From Hydra vulgaris (taxonomy: Eukaryota; Cnidaria; Hydrozoa; Anthoathecata; Hydridae): a DNA stretch of 64,000 nucleotides. The notes beneath the pieces were generated by a model. The model had not been told where the DNA came from. It worked only from the letters and a program-made list of their open reading frames with translations, and ran no database searches. Positions within the stretch are counted from its first letter, which is position 1; each line of letters starts with the position of its first letter. Below are positions 12,471 to 25,374 of this stretch, in pieces. The position numbers and the translations under genes are program-made. The DNA lies in assembly GCF_038396675.1 (NCBI RefSeq), contig NC_088926.1:25210001-25274000 (forward strand), in the 5' to 3' direction.

Positions 12471-12720
12471 TTTAACGTACTAATATAAATAAGCTAGATG
12501 CGTCTACCCGATCTAAAAACGTCAATTAAGTCAATTTCTGCTAAGTTACGCAAACCAAAGAAAGTTGAGAAATTTCACCGCTCAAAAGAAAATCTGCTTC
12601 AGCTTCGATAGCAGATAGTATCTTATCTAGATTAGATAGCTAGATAGTATCTAATCTATACTAGATAACTAAATCTGCTTCAGCTATCTATCTAAATAGA
12701 TACCTAAATCAAAGTTACTA
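12471..12720 (-). promoter_or_regulatory. Putative ERMP1 promoter region with clustered AGATA/TATCT motifs
   Basis: Immediately upstream of the ERMP1 start, 12605-12705 holds many copies of AGATAG/CTATCT and two copies of AAATCTGCTTCAGCT. AGATA is the core GATA-factor site, but the cluster could equally be a decayed microsatellite. No clear TATA box is placed. The mRNA start is unknown, and trans-splicing of a leader is possible in Hydra. Confidence 0.25.
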
Positions 12721-13105
12721 TAATAAATTCGAAGAACTATCTTTTAAGAATGGAAAGAGCTTTTAATAAAATGATTTTTCCTCGGCAACAAAGTTTACAC
12801 AAACTTAGGTCAAGACGCGTCATTATAAGATTTTATCACTGTCGATTAATTACATCAACAAAATAGGATTGGGGTCTGAAAATTTTAACAAGGGGGATGA
12901 GGAGGTCTAGAAAATTTGACATCATTGTTACTTTTTAATTTCTAAAATCAGCCAACTCAATGTTCGGAAAGTTTTTGTTGCAGAAAACTAATATTTTTTC
13001 CTTAACTTATTCGGAAAATTTTTAACATCTTTTTTTGTGCGCGTAAAAAGTATATCAAGAGCGCGTAAAAAGTATATTCTAAACAGCTAATATATTATAG
13101 TAAAA

Positions 13106-13352
13106 TTTATCAAATTGCAAAATAACCAAGGCGTATATAAAAGCCTAAGAAGCTCTACTAAAGAGCATGATTTAGAAGTCATTTTTACATCTAACCTTAA
13201 GTGGAGCACACGTATTCAATCAGTGTTTATAAGACCACACCTTGAATGTGCAGTGTCTGTTTGGGCCCGGTATTTAAAAACTGACGTAGCTTTGGTTAAA
13301 TCTGTTCAACGTAAAGCAACAAAATGTTTACAAAAAAAACAAAACAATTTTT
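13106..13352 (+). pseudogene. LINE reverse transcriptase C-terminal fragment with internal deletion
   Basis: The frame reads STKEHDLEVIFTSNLKWS, then skips directly to SVFIRPHLECAVSVWARYL and ALVKSVQRKATKC. In intact members these two blocks are separated by the segment around NKANR.LG. The same blocks occur at 1325-2040 on the opposite strand, so this is the same broad LINE group. Both ends are truncated. Confidence 0.75.
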
Positions 13353-13509
13353 AACTAAAAATTAAAAAGGTTGTTTTTTATGACATTTTGTTTGCAATAT
13401 TTTTTTTTAAAAAAAGTTTCAGTAGAAAAGATTATGAACTTTGAAATCACCATAAAATTCTGTTTCTTTTAAGATCCAGGTTGATATACTTTTAAAGAAA
13501 AAAAGGCTC

Positions 13510-13995
13510 AATGCCAAAAATTAAGGCCTTGGCCTTGAAACTGTTGGCCTTGGCCTTCAAAAAAAATACATAAAATTAAAGAATTTAAAGTTTTTATTTT
13601 TTCATTCAATTCATTCTATATTTTTATGTATTTTTGTTTTTGGTTTTCATATATATCTACAAGTATTGACTTTGTAGAATTTTGCGCATAACCTTGGTTT
13701 ATTTTACAACATGTGGTTTATTGTCACAGCAATTGTTACCTACAGTTTTGTTAACAATTGGCCTTAACGTTAGGCAAAAACTGAAGTCTTTGGTCTTGAA
13801 AATGTTTGCTGAGGCCTAGGCCTTGAAACTCTTATTCTTGGCCTTGACCTTAAAACTCTTGGCTTTGACTTTGTCCTTGGCCTTGTAACTTTTGGCCTTT
13901 GTTTTGGCCTTGACCTTGTAACATGTGGCTTTGGCCTAGCTACTTTTGGCCTCTGGCCTCTCTTTTGCTACTTTTGGCATTTTGACCTCTCTTAC
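13510..13995. repeat. Imperfect GGCCTTGG-rich repeat tract
   Basis: Short runs of GGCCTTGGCCTTGAAAC and TTGGCCTTG recur irregularly, mainly at 13515-13560 and 13755-13990, with AT-rich filler between. It is a low-complexity tract with no coding signal. 14000-14460 holds a 24-bp duplicated block (GGTCCATTCTGCAGGGGTGG region) and nothing else recognisable. Confidence 0.7.
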
Positions 13996-14694
13996 AACTC
14001 TGGTTCTAAGAAACCATTCTTATAAGCAGTAAAACATTGAACACACAGAATAATAATAAAAAAAGCTATAAGTTTTACCCGCACTAAATTGTCCATTCTG
14101 CAGGGGTGGGTGGTCCATTCTGCAGGGGTGGGTGGGGAGAAGTGAATATAAAAATAATTGTAGAATAATTTGAATATTCTTTATATAATGCATGTACTGC
14201 ACCAAACAAGTTTTAACAAATAAAGCATCATTTCAGGCACCAATTCCATTTCCTAAGATTAACAGTTGGTAAAAACAAAGTATATATATAATTTTGATTT
14301 TAAAGAAACCGTGCCGTTGGAGTCAAGTATAACTATTAATAAATTTATAACGTAATCTTCATCAAAATATTTAAGACGTTTCCACATTACACATTTATTT
14401 AATTATTATTGTTTCCACATTACAATTATACAAAAGTTATACAGGAGAAATGAAAGATCATTTAGTTTTCTTTGTCACCCCTAAAATTTGTTTTTGGGGG
14501 TAAAAATGTGGTTTTTATTTTACGCAGGGAGACAAAACGATGCCTGTTCAATAGAGAGGGAAAAATCTCACTGTTTACATTACATAACATAAGTGATCCT
14601 AAACCAAGGGCCGTGCAGAGGATGAGTCGCCCGAGCAAATTGTTCGGGGCCAAAACGAAATTTTTTTTCCTACTCAACTGGAATGGTTTGTCAT

Positions 14695-16115
14695 GGCTGG
14701 TCCCATTCTCTTCCCACTGGAAATGCCAAAAGATACTGAAAATCGCATATTTCCAATGTCAGTTTTGAAAAACAGAATGCCAAATGGGGAATCCTTCTCG
14801 CGAGAATAGCTTGTATTTAGCCAAGTAAAGTCAGCATTATTTTGTTTTCCATGTCTATTATTTTAAATAAGAAATCAAATTCCACACTTGACTTCATCCC
14901 TTGCAGTGATTGGAGGATGGGGATATAGAAAGAAATGAAAAAATCTCTTCAGTCAAAATCCTGAGCATAAACATTCGAATACCCATAAACAATGCTACAT
15001 TCAGTGGCGTAAATTAGAAGCTTAAATAAGAACTGCCAGTTGAACATTTTATGAACTAATTGAACATTTTATGAGTAAATAGAACATTTTATGAATCGTC
15101 AAATCCTCAATGAAGCAGACATCCGGAGCACTAAATAAATTCATTGGCCTTTGTGCAGCTGAGGTTTGCAGGCATTTTATAGAAAAATAAAAGCTTGAAA
15201 ATTTTTTTTTAATTATGTTGGATGCTACTCCTGATGTGAGCCATACTGAACAAACTACGTTTGTCATTATATCTACATGAAAAAGAACCTGGAAAATTTT
15301 TAATTGAAGAGCGGTTTTTGATTAAAACTTTAAAAAAAACTGAGATTAGAGGTACCCTGAAATAAATGAGCTCTTTCAAATGTGTTTTCATGTCTTGAAT
15401 TTGGATGAAAGTCCTCACATTAATTGGCCGCTGCAACCAGGTCATTTAGGCAAGAAAGATAACTATTGATATTGAGGTGGAAAATATTGAGAAGCATTGA
15501 TCAGTCAAATCTATTCGTGAGAAATGGCCAACAATTTTGGAAGAAGCCATATTAGCTGCAGATACTTCAGTTCTGAATTTCCAACCTACAGAAAATTAAC
15601 GTGCCAGAAAATTAAAGTGCCAAAAGAAACAGAATCAGGAGAGTAGGCAACGATTTGGAGAATGGTTTTTTATCACATTCATGATTCTGTAATTGGTGAA
15701 CTTACTGCTTGTTTCACAGCAATTCAAGAAATATTTTCTATATTCTCTTTTTTGTGGGAATATCTAAATGTCTGAAGCAGAAATCAAAAAGTACTTGCTC
15801 CCATTTTTCGCAAAAATATATTTTTGACGTGACTAAAAATGAACTCACTGAAGAATTGCTTCACATAAAACAAATTTATACTGCAAACGTTGGCAAAAAA
15901 TCTCTTGCCCCATTTGACTTATTAAACAAAATTTTTGAAATGAAGCCTGTGGAACTCTTTAGAAATGTAGTGATTGCATTGCGTATTTTTGATTCAATTC
16001 CAGTGACAGTGGCCTCAAGTGAGCATATATTGAAAACTAAGTAAATTTTTTTCAGAAGCTTTTGCAAAACAAAAGATAAGAAAAATAACATTGTAAGAAA
16101 CAAAAGCTGGACTAC
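14695..16115 (+). pseudogene. hAT-derived TTF-finger / DUF4371 protein pseudogene (ZMYM1-like)
   Basis: Landmarks occur in the family order on the plus strand. A TTF-type zinc-finger region gives LKNRMPNGES, FSQ.KSALFCFPCLLF and NSTLDF-like pieces. A DUF4371 (RNase H-like) start gives MLDATPDVSHTEQTTFV, and EEPGKFLIEERFL follows after a frameshift. A long internal deletion comes next. The C-terminal part reads CLKQKSKSTCSHF, NELTEELLHIKQIY, FDLLNKIFEMKPVELFRN and ALRIFDSIPVTVASSEHILK, which is the hAT dimerisation region. Stops and frameshifts are common. Such genes derive from hAT transposases, and this copy is dead. The best-preserved piece is 15709-16044. Confidence 0.8.
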
Positions 16116-16263
16116 TTAATTATACTTATGTACCAGTAATAAAATCAAAAAATTTGAGAAGGCCTTTTTCTTTTTTGGTGTAAGGGGGAGATTGGGCCCT
16201 CAAGCTTAAAGATGCTTGGAGCCCCTTAATACTGTGGCCTTGCCTATACCATTAACAATATAA

Positions 16264-16500
16264 AAACTTATACACTCTAAAAACAATCCGTTAGAAAAAC
16301 CAATGGATTGCTTTCTTCCGTTAAATTAACGAAGTAATTTGTAACCAAAAATCTCAAAATTTACGGAGTAAAATTTACTATTATCGGGTTCTTCGAAATT
16401 TCGTTAATTCAACGGATTTAAATTTTAAAAACAGTTTGGGTAATAAAATTTCCGTTGAAAAGCAACTGAAATTTTATTAGCCAAATTCATTAGACGTGGT
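16264..16500 (-). repeat. Dispersed repeat end, uninterrupted copy (partner of 35318-36050)
   Basis: From ACACTCTAAAAACAATCCGT rightwards this segment is the reverse complement of 35318-35508 over roughly 190 bp with few differences. Shared landmarks include AACGGAGTAAAAT, GGGTTCTTCGAAATTTCGTT and GTTGAAAA.CAACTGAAAT. Here the end reads straight through AGAGTGTA, whereas the other copy is split there by a MITE. The repeat is probably one end of a DNA element. Its other end is not identified. Confidence 0.8.
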
Positions 16501-17943
16501 CCGCACACGATTTTACGATGTAGTGAAAAAAATAAAAGTGGTAGCTTTTCAGTTTGATAAAGTATTAACAAGTGTTCTACATCTTAATATTTATACTTTT
16601 TCTGGCTAGATTTTTAAAACGCTTTAATTGTATTGTGCTTCTACTTTATGCTTTATAAAAAATTTAAATCAAAAGATTCGAATGGTCTGCTCAAATACTA
16701 TCGTTTACCAAGATCAGAAAGTGTACAAAGAACATATATGATGTTGTTTAAAACAAGTTTATAAAAAGAGAGATTTAATACAGACAATTTGCCAGAAATA
16801 CAAACAATTTGCCAGACATTATTATTTCAGTTAAATAATAAGAAAGAAGATGCAAAAAAACTGACTAGCTAAAGTAAAACTTAAATCAATCATAAAAACA
16901 AAGTGATATGAAGAAACAAAAATAAAATTCAGCAAGAGAAAAATATAGTTATAAAATTTTAAAAGGAACCCTTTATATATATAAATAAAATTTATAAAAA
17001 TATATAAAAATAAAATTTTCAAAATGATAAAATTGATTTTATTTCGAAAAAATTACAATGGCAAAAAAAACTTTAAGTTTTTTATAAATTTTCTTAATGA
17101 TTTTAACATAACAAAACCAGATTGTCAAAATTGACTTTTGACATAACAAAGTTAGATTGCAAAACTTGATTTCAAGATAATTTCAGTTTTTCATTTTCTT
17201 TTAATCGTATATTGAATTTACTGTTTCTTCAACAATTACTAATAAGGTATTAATTTCTTTAATTTAAAAATGTTTGATGTATTGCATCTGTACACTCAAT
17301 CTGTAGCTGGCATTGAACATAAAATTGAAGAAAATTTTCTACTTGTTGTTTATGGCCCAACACAATTAACACAATCTTGAGTTTTCTAGTCTAACAAGCT
17401 TCTTGATAGATCTAATTTATCAAGGCTACAACCATATTTATTGTTGATTAGGTTAATAAAGTATAGGTATTTTTCAACTTTTGCTTTAGAAAGAAGTTTT
17501 TCAAATAATTTACCTTTTTGAATATTTTCTAGATGGCTTAGGCCTCATGTAAAAAACATTCTAGAAAACATTCCAATATACCATAACTTTAAAAGATTTC
17601 CAAAAAAACCAAGTAAATTAGATAGTCAAGCAGCTATAACTTTATGTTTTCTGTAATCGTTCTACATTTTTGTATTTTGTTCTATGCTTATGTAATTAAT
17701 ACTATATCATTTTGGAGCCATGCAGTTATTAAGGTCAATATTTACAATGTCAGTATTAAAGAGTTATCTATTAATGAGAAATATGCTATGCCTTTTAAAC
17801 CATCATATGTTCTTTGTACATCAGTATTTTCAGTTTTATTTCGAAAGATATTAGTGACAATTTTGGTATTATTTTTAAAAGTGTTAGAAGAAGTTTCTTT
17901 ATTATTATAAAGTATTATTATAATTTGAATCTTCCATGAGAGT

Positions 17944-20900
17944 AATTCCACGTCAAAACAACCAGGCCATGCAACCCTATGCCCTTGGATTTTCTTTATA
18001 TTTTTACCATAGTTAGTACATTATAAAATAAGATAAATCCCAAAATTTCAAGGTCTAACTTCCAACGGTTCGTGAGTAATGGTTGCTTTAATTTTGGCTA
18101 CTATTAATGTTTTGGTCATTTACCGCTTTTAAATTTTCATTTCTCGTTATAAAATCAAGTCTTTAAACATGTGAAGTCTAAAAATAAGTGACTTAGTTAA
18201 TCTCAAGGTGAGGAATTTGAATATATAAATAAAATATAGATCATTGTATGTTTGAAGAACATTGTGTGAAAAAATCATTTCTGCCAAATACATAGTTTTG
18301 CAAATATTTTACTTTTTGTACTATAAATGTATATATATTGCCATGGTAATTTACGAAAAAAGATAATTCCTATCTAAATCGAAGTGTTTCTTAAGTTTCT
18401 TAAGTTTTTTTAATATATTTTTATATTTCCTTTTTGTTTCCTTGTCTTTCCAAATCATTAAAGTTTAATTGTTGAATTCAGACATATTCATTTAATGTAA
18501 ATATTGCAATTAATCCTACATAATAATGTAATTAGTACTTGTGCATTTTTAAATTTGCAAGTATAACATTTTTTAATTCATTATCAAAATGATTTCATTT
18601 GATATTGGTAAAGAATTGAAGTCAGAATGCCATAAAACCTCATATTCTAGAAATAAGGAAATTTTTTTACTACATGACTTAGACACCGATATTCGTCAAA
18701 ACATTTTATGGAGATCTGAGTTGCGTGCTTGTGAAGAACTATTCAGCATTTGTAATCACCATTTTCACTACTTTGAAAAAAGATTTGAATAAAAAAAGGC
18801 AATTGTTATGATGTTTATAAAGTGCATAAAAAAATAAATAAAAGGTAATTTGATTTCAAATATATGAATACTATCTGTAAAAGTATACAACACGTATCTT
18901 AAATATCCTTTTTTTAAAGGTAAATTTACAATATCTTTAATGTTGGCTAGACACTTTGAGTCATTAGGATTAAGAGTTTTACCTGGGTGGAAGTTATATA
19001 CTAGCTGTAAGTCAAAGGCAGTTTTATCAGTAGAACACCCTAGTGAAAATGGAGTAGATGAAATATTGATAGAAGAAGATGAACCATTTACTCATATTAA
19101 TTTATCCCTGGAAGTTTTAGGAGAACCATCTATTAATTTACATTCTGTTGCTTTACATTAACGTGTTGCATCTGCAAGGAAAAAATATAAAAAACCAATA
19201 AAAAAGATTGGTGAAGATTTAGCAGCTCATTATGGAATAAGTAATTTGCATTTTATAGATAATTCTATTGCGTCTTATTCGAAAAAGATCAAAGTAAAGC
19301 ATCTGATCTGGATAAACTGACACTATTGATGAAAGAAAAGATAAATGCTTCTGACTATAAAAATAAATTAAAAGTTCTCACTTTAACTCCTGAATCTTGG
19401 TCTAGAGACTACGCTTCTAACTACTTTAAAGTTAGTGTGAATGCTATTTGAACAGCACGTTGTATGAAACAGGAGAGTGGCATACTTTTACTCCCACTGG
19501 ACAAAATAGGAGAAAGTGTTGTCTCCATTGTTCAAAGTTTTTATGAAGATGATGAATACTCATGAACAATGTCTAATAAAAAAGATTATGTAAGTGTTGG
19601 AGAAGGAAAAAATAACAGAATACAAGTACAAAAACGATTGCTGTTGTGTAACCTGAAAGAATTGTACACCCAATTTTAAGTTATAAATCCAGGAATTAAT
19701 CTTAGAATTTCTAAACTTTGCAGTCTGCGTCCTAAGTGATGTGTAAGTGTTGGAGCCTCAGCTGCTCACTCAGTGTGGGTATGTGTTTATCATCAAAATG
19801 CAGTTCTTCTTTTATATGCAATGAAATGGGATATAACTTATAAACATTTAATGAAAGAGGTTTGTTTTCAGTTATAAGTGTGTTTAATGTACGCTATAAG
19901 TTAGGAAATCTAAAAAAAGATATCAGTTTATACAAAATTTAAATTTGATATTACTTATACTTTTAATTATTATTATCATGATTTTAGTTATTATTATGAT
20001 TATTTAATGATTATAATAGAAAATTTAATAGTAAATTATAGTAAATAAACTTGTTTTTTAGGTGGTTTGTGACATTTCAAAAAATGAGTGTATGGTTCAT
20101 AGATGTTTGAGTTGCCCAGGAACAGATGTCTTACAACTATTTCTTCTTGAAGAGCTTGAAGAACTTGATTTTGATGACGAGTTAAGTTTTAATCAATGGC
20201 AAGGTACTGACAGGACCCAACTCGTCACACAAACTGAAACTGTTGAAACATATAGAGTTAGTAGTGAAGTGTATTGATGAACTAACAGCTCACTCGTATA
20301 TTTCTAATTGCCAAACAAAGTTTCTTAAAGATTTAAAATTCAAATTGAATGAAAAAGTGTGACTTTTCAAAAAATTATGAATTTGTTGTGCAAGATGAGA
20401 TCCAAAGTTATCATTGGTGTAAATCTGGATGCACCCTTCACCCAGTTGTTTTATCCTATAAAGTAAATGGCATTATTTTACACGAATCATTTTGTTTTAT
20501 GTCTGACGATGCGATACACAATACCTGTTTTGTCTATCAAAATCAGACTATTTTATGTAATTATATCAAAGAAACCCTTCCTTTAATTTTCAAATTGTAT
20601 AACTTTTCTGATAGATGTGGAGGACAGTATAAAAGTTATAAAAATTTTCTAAATCTATGCCATCACTCAGAAGATTTTTTATTGGAAGCTGAATGGATAT
20701 TTTTTGCAACCAGTCACGGCAAATCTTCTTGCGATGCAATAGGCGGTACAGTAAAACGAACAATAGCAAGAGAAAGTCTGCAACGTCCAAAGAAAAATAA
20801 AATACTAACAATCGATGGAATGTTTGAATTTTGCACTCAAAAATGCTCACAATAAAGTTCTTTAAAATTGATAAAGAAACTATGGTTAATGTTAAAGCTA

Positions 20901-21986
20901 CGCAAAATAAATGATTTGAGAAGGGAAAAACAATACCAGGAACTCGAGGATTTCACCATTGCATACCAGTTTCGAAAACATCTATATTATTTAAAAAAAC
21001 TAGTAACGATATAAATCTATTAATATAACTAAATCTATTAATATAACTAAAAAATCAAGTTACCAAAATTTAAGTTTAATAAGTTTTGATCTAATGCAGT
21101 AGTACGAATATTACGCATGTACATATGACTCGTTTTGGTGAATTGCAGTTGTCGAAGAAAAAGATGAAGAATTTAATGATATAAAAATAAAGTTTATGCA
21201 TCCACACGGTCCATCTGAACAGTTTTTCTGGCCGAAAAGGGAGGATAATCGTTGGATACCAATCACTAATGTAATAACATTCATAAGTGCACCAACAATA
21301 ATATCAGACAAGTATGAACTTTTAAAAAAAGATTTTTACAAAATTAATAAGTATATATTTGTAAATCAATAATTTTTTAATGGATATATTATAAAAAATT
21401 GTATATCAATTCAAGTATGCATCATTTTTATTTATTTTGAATACTACGATAAGCAAAATATACTATATTTGCTTTTTTTGTAATATTTTTTATTTAATTT
21501 TTAAACTATGTATTTGGCAGTAATGATTTTTTTACACAATGTTCTTCAAACATACAATGATCTAATTTGAAATTTTAAGCCTAAAAAACTTACCGCACAC
21601 CTAAAAATTTTACTGGGGCAGGTGTCCATTATTCTACCATTTGTAATTGATATTTAGGTACTTTTTAATTATAAAATAAGTTTTTTATTTATATATTCAA
21701 ATTCCTCACCTTGAGATTAACTAAGTCACTTATTTTTAGAATTCACATGTTTAAAGACTTGGTTTTATAAGGAGAAATGTAAATTAAAAAATGGCAGAAA
21801 ATGACCAAAACAATAATAGTAGCCAAAATTAAAGCAACCATTACTCACGAACCGTTGAGAGTCAGACCTTGAAATTTTGGGATTTATCTTATTTTATAAT
21901 GTACTAACTATGGTAAAAATATAAAGAAAATCCAAGAACATAGGGTTGCATTTAAAAAAAAAAATTGGTTGTTTTGACGTGGAATT
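17944..21986 (+). mobile_element. DNA transposon with long terminal inverted repeats
   Basis: The left TIR (17944-18297) and right TIR (21494-21986) are inverted copies, starting from AATTCCACGTCAAAACAACC at each end. The right TIR carries about 125 bp absent from the left (within 21562-21690). Shared blocks include TTACCATAGTTAGTACATTA, CTTTAAACATGTGAA and AACATTGTGTGAAAAAATCA. CATGAG occurs just outside both ends (17935-17940, with three bases AGT between it and the TIR; 21987-21992). It is a candidate target duplication. The interior holds one degraded multi-exon gene on the plus strand. TIR length and gene content do not match Tc1, hAT or PIF. A Sola-like or unnamed DDE group is possible. 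Confidence 0.85.
18589..21372 (+). pseudogene. Transposase-like gene of an uncharacterised invertebrate TE family, degraded
   Basis: Four exon-like blocks lie between the TIRs. Block 1 (18589-18792) reads SFDIGKELKSECHKTSYS and WRSELRACEELFSICNHHFH. Block 2 (about 18920-19860) reads LPGWKLYTSCKSKAVLSVE, EVLGEPSINLHSVALH, then a TAA where CAA (Gln) is expected, RVASARKKY, ESWSRDYASNYFKVS, CSLRPK and HSVWVCVYHQNAVLL. Block 3 (20062-20855) reads NECMVHRCLSCPG, QWQGTDRTQLVTQTETVE, VVQDEIQSYHWCKSGCTLHP, FSDRCGGQYKSYKNFLNLCH and EWIFFATSHGKSSCDAIGG. Block 4 (about 21085-21372) reads KFMHPHGPSEQFFWPKRED. The Asp/Glu residues in SDD, FSD and AEW are candidate DDE acids (inference). I recognise the family as a recurrent uncharacterised protein of invertebrate genomes. 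Several stops and frameshifts make this copy inactive. Confidence 0.75.
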
Positions 21987-21992
21987 CATGAG

Positions 21993-23515
21993 TTTAATAA
22001 TATAGAAGTCAATATTTTCAATTTTAGTGTTATCTATGTGAAGTATAATTGGATCAAATAATGAAGTATTAAAACAAATATAATCTGATAAAACAAAGGC
22101 AGTTCTTTGTGAGTATTTATAACATAAATGTTGGCAGATAAATGATTCACGTTCAAATTTCAAAACAGCCATTTCTTAAAAGTGTTATTTCAATTTTTAA
22201 ATGATACATCTGTTTAAAAATAGTTTAGTTCTGGATATGCTGATATAGCAATTGTCATCTTTTTTAAATAGGACTCAGTTGATTTTAAAAAATGATTACA
22301 CTTTGTTCTGTGAAAGAAAGAGCCTAAATATTTTCTTTTATAGTTTTCATTGTATTTAGTATTTTATCATTATTGTGTTTTAAAAAACACAAAAGTGAAA
22401 GTAAGTAAACATCAAAGTGAAAGTAAACCCAGTACAGAACTAACAGGACAACTTCAATGTTCTATTTTAGGAATAAATCAATCAAAAAGTAAAACAACTG
22501 ATCTCAAATAGTCAATATATAATTTTATACTCATAGATTTAATGCATGTAACATTAAACCAGGTAACTATTTTATTTTGCAACTTTGTAGCATTTTTTAT
22601 ATTTTTTCAGGAAGGCGCAGTTCCCTTCCTTTTTATGGTCACAATATCTCTAAACGATATCTTCACTAATTTTCTTATTGTAAATCATCTTGTTTGATGA
22701 CCATTGAGCTGTAATTTTCGTTATTTTAGGAGATACTTCATTAAAAATACATGATTGCTATTTATTAACAATATTCAATAGCCTATTAGATTGTCTTTCG
22801 CAATTCCTCGAAAGTATCTTTTTAACCTTTTAGGTTTTTAATTATGATAAATTAAGAACTAATAGTAGCAGCGACAGTATTGTTTAGTTGATTTTTTTTA
22901 ATAACAAAGTAACCATCTTTACTTTTTCGCCTACATTGAATTAATTTCGAGACCAGGCCTCTGAAATGAATTTAGCTAATTAAAGTCTTAGAGTGTAACT
23001 TGATCGGGAGAGATTTTTTAGCAAGCTTTAAAAACATTTTAACTTTTAAATTGAAAACTAATTAAATATTTATAATAATTTTATTCAATATAGAAACTTT
23101 CAATTACAAAAAAAATTACAAAAATTTAAACAAAAATATAAAAAGTTTTTTAATATGTATTTTGTAAATACAGCTATTATATTCAAGGTTAAAAGGCATT
23201 TATATAAAAAACACAGACATGTATACAATTGTTACTATACTAGGTTTCAATTTTTAATATTGTTCTAAATTCATATGTTTGCACATTTCAATTCCTGCCC
23301 TTTTGTCAATTATTTAAAGGTAAACAAACCTTAAAACACAATAAAGAAAATATTTAATATTAATGATATGCCATAATACAAAACGGAAATAAACTTTTAC
23401 TAATAACCCTGTAAGAAACATTTGTTGCTAGTTCTTTATTTCTAAATTACTAATAAAAATTATGTTATTTTAACAGTTCTACATTTCAATGTATTAAACA
23501 AAAATTAAATGCACT
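21993..23515. other. Gene-free AT-rich stretch
   Basis: No coding frame, tandem repeat or inverted repeat of note. The minus-strand frame at 21894-22172 runs across the transposon border and has no recognisable motif. Confidence 0.5.
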
Positions 23516-23519
23516 ACAA

Positions 23520-23705
23520 CCCTGTGTTAAGGCCGACGTCGGGCCTAGCTCGGGCCGAGCTAGTAACATCGGTTCAACATCGGCTACACTGTTTTCAACA
23601 AAACAATATCGGCTGAACGTCGGTTACATGTCTGTTCGCCGACGAATAGCCTAACAGACATTCAGCCGAAGTTCAGCCGACGTTCAGTCGATTTGGTTCT
23701 GCTTT
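23520..23705. repeat. GC-rich sub-terminal repeat array (left end)
   Basis: Repeated ATCGGCT, GACGTCGG and CAGCCGA words lie in both orientations, for example ACATCGGTTCAACATCGGCT and TCAGCCGAAGTTCAGCCGAC. It starts with CCCTGTGTTAAGGCC. Sub-terminal arrays of this type are typical transposase-binding ends of large DNA transposons. Confidence 0.7.
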
Positions 23706-25140
23706 TTATTTCATTAATACAAAAAAACACAAAAAGGTTTTTTTTAAGGTTTTTTTTTTATATTACTTGAATAACGAGGGTATATATAACCCCTAGAAAT
23801 ATTGGAATTTATTATAAGAAGTTTAAAAGGATAAGTTTACATACTATACCAGATGTTTCAACTTAATTAAATTTTATAAAAGCTTATCTAAGATGTTAAC
23901 TTTAAAAAAATAAAAAACCGAAAATGTTTCTATTAAATTTTAAAAATGGCAGCATCTAAATATTAATACGCTAATTTAATAGTAGCATTTTTCTACTGCT
24001 TTTCTACACGCGGATCAGTACTCCTCGCGGTCTTTCAAGCAAGGTCTGCAAGCGAATTATTAAGGAGAAATGAGCCAGATCTGTCAGCATTGCTGTGCTT
24101 AAAATTTTCTTGATGAAACACATTTTTTATGTTGCCATAATAGAAATAGGTACGTGACAATTGCGTTTTACGGAACCGAATTTTGTGCTAAATTTTGTGC
24201 CACGATTTTCGCAGTCTCTTCAAAGTTAGCGTGGTTGAGGAAGGCTTTCTGGAATAACTTTTTAGTATTCGTTATCAACATAGAGTATTTTTAGAAAGAA
24301 GAATAGTTGAAGCTTATTATTAATTTAATTTTAATTATACTCAATTGATATATCACCGAGTTTATTGATGTCAAAGTTTTAGCTGTACTTCTGTGGTGAA
24401 ATTAATGTCTAGGATATAGTCTATATTTTATCTATTCAATTTTTATTTTTAGGTTATTCAATTATCTATGCACCTGCCAAATTTCGTTGAAAAATATTAT
24501 GTAGCAGTCACCCTATTTCTTGCTGCACTTTTGTTACCTAATTTACATTTTCCCTGTTGTTAGTGCGGGAGACAGAGGGGTCCATTGATTATTTGTATAT
24601 ATATATTTTTTTTATATATAACATTCATATTAATAATATTATTAGCAATATTTAACTTATTTCATAAATTGATATTATAAACCTAGATACTTTATAGTGA
24701 AAATATGATTTAAAAATATGTAAATTTAAACAAAATTGTTTTATTAAAAGGATTTTTAGTCAATAATAAAATAAGACTTAAATTTTATTTAGAAACAAAA
24801 TGGAGAAAGAAAATAAAGGTTTCACATAGTATTTTGTATCATATTCATAATATAGTTTATATATGAATCAAATTAGTTATGAATCATATCTAATTTGAAG
24901 TTTGAACGTTGTCTTTATTTAACAAGGAAAGCCTTTAGATTATAATTTATAACTAATAAATAAGTTATTTTTATATAAATTTATTAAATTAATTTTAAAT
25001 TATTATTTGGCCACTATCTAAACCTTTATGTATAACTTAAATATTTCTTTCGCTGTTTAAGATGCTCTAAGTTGTGAAATGGCGTCAGCCAACAACATCA
25101 GTTAGTTACTTTCTTTTTTCAATAGCTCTGTAGTTATTTT

Positions 25141-25143
<3 letters not shown>

Positions 25144-25214
<71 letters not shown>

Positions 25215-25290
25215 TAGTAAAAAACACTTATCTAACTTTTATCTTTGACTTGAAGTTTCACCATTGCTGGATCATCAGGAAGAGTACATT

Positions 25291-25372
<82 letters not shown>
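25144..25372. repeat. Two (TA)n tracts separated by ~80 bp
   Basis: Tracts at 25144-25212 and 25293-25372 flank a short unique segment. The YIYIYI open frame across them is an artefact of the repeat. Confidence 0.97.

Positions 25373-25374
<2 letters not shown>

Noticed and set aside
17644-17951. Opposing 88- and 69-codon frames left of the transposon
   Set aside because: AT-rich frames on both strands with no motif. One crosses the TIR border.
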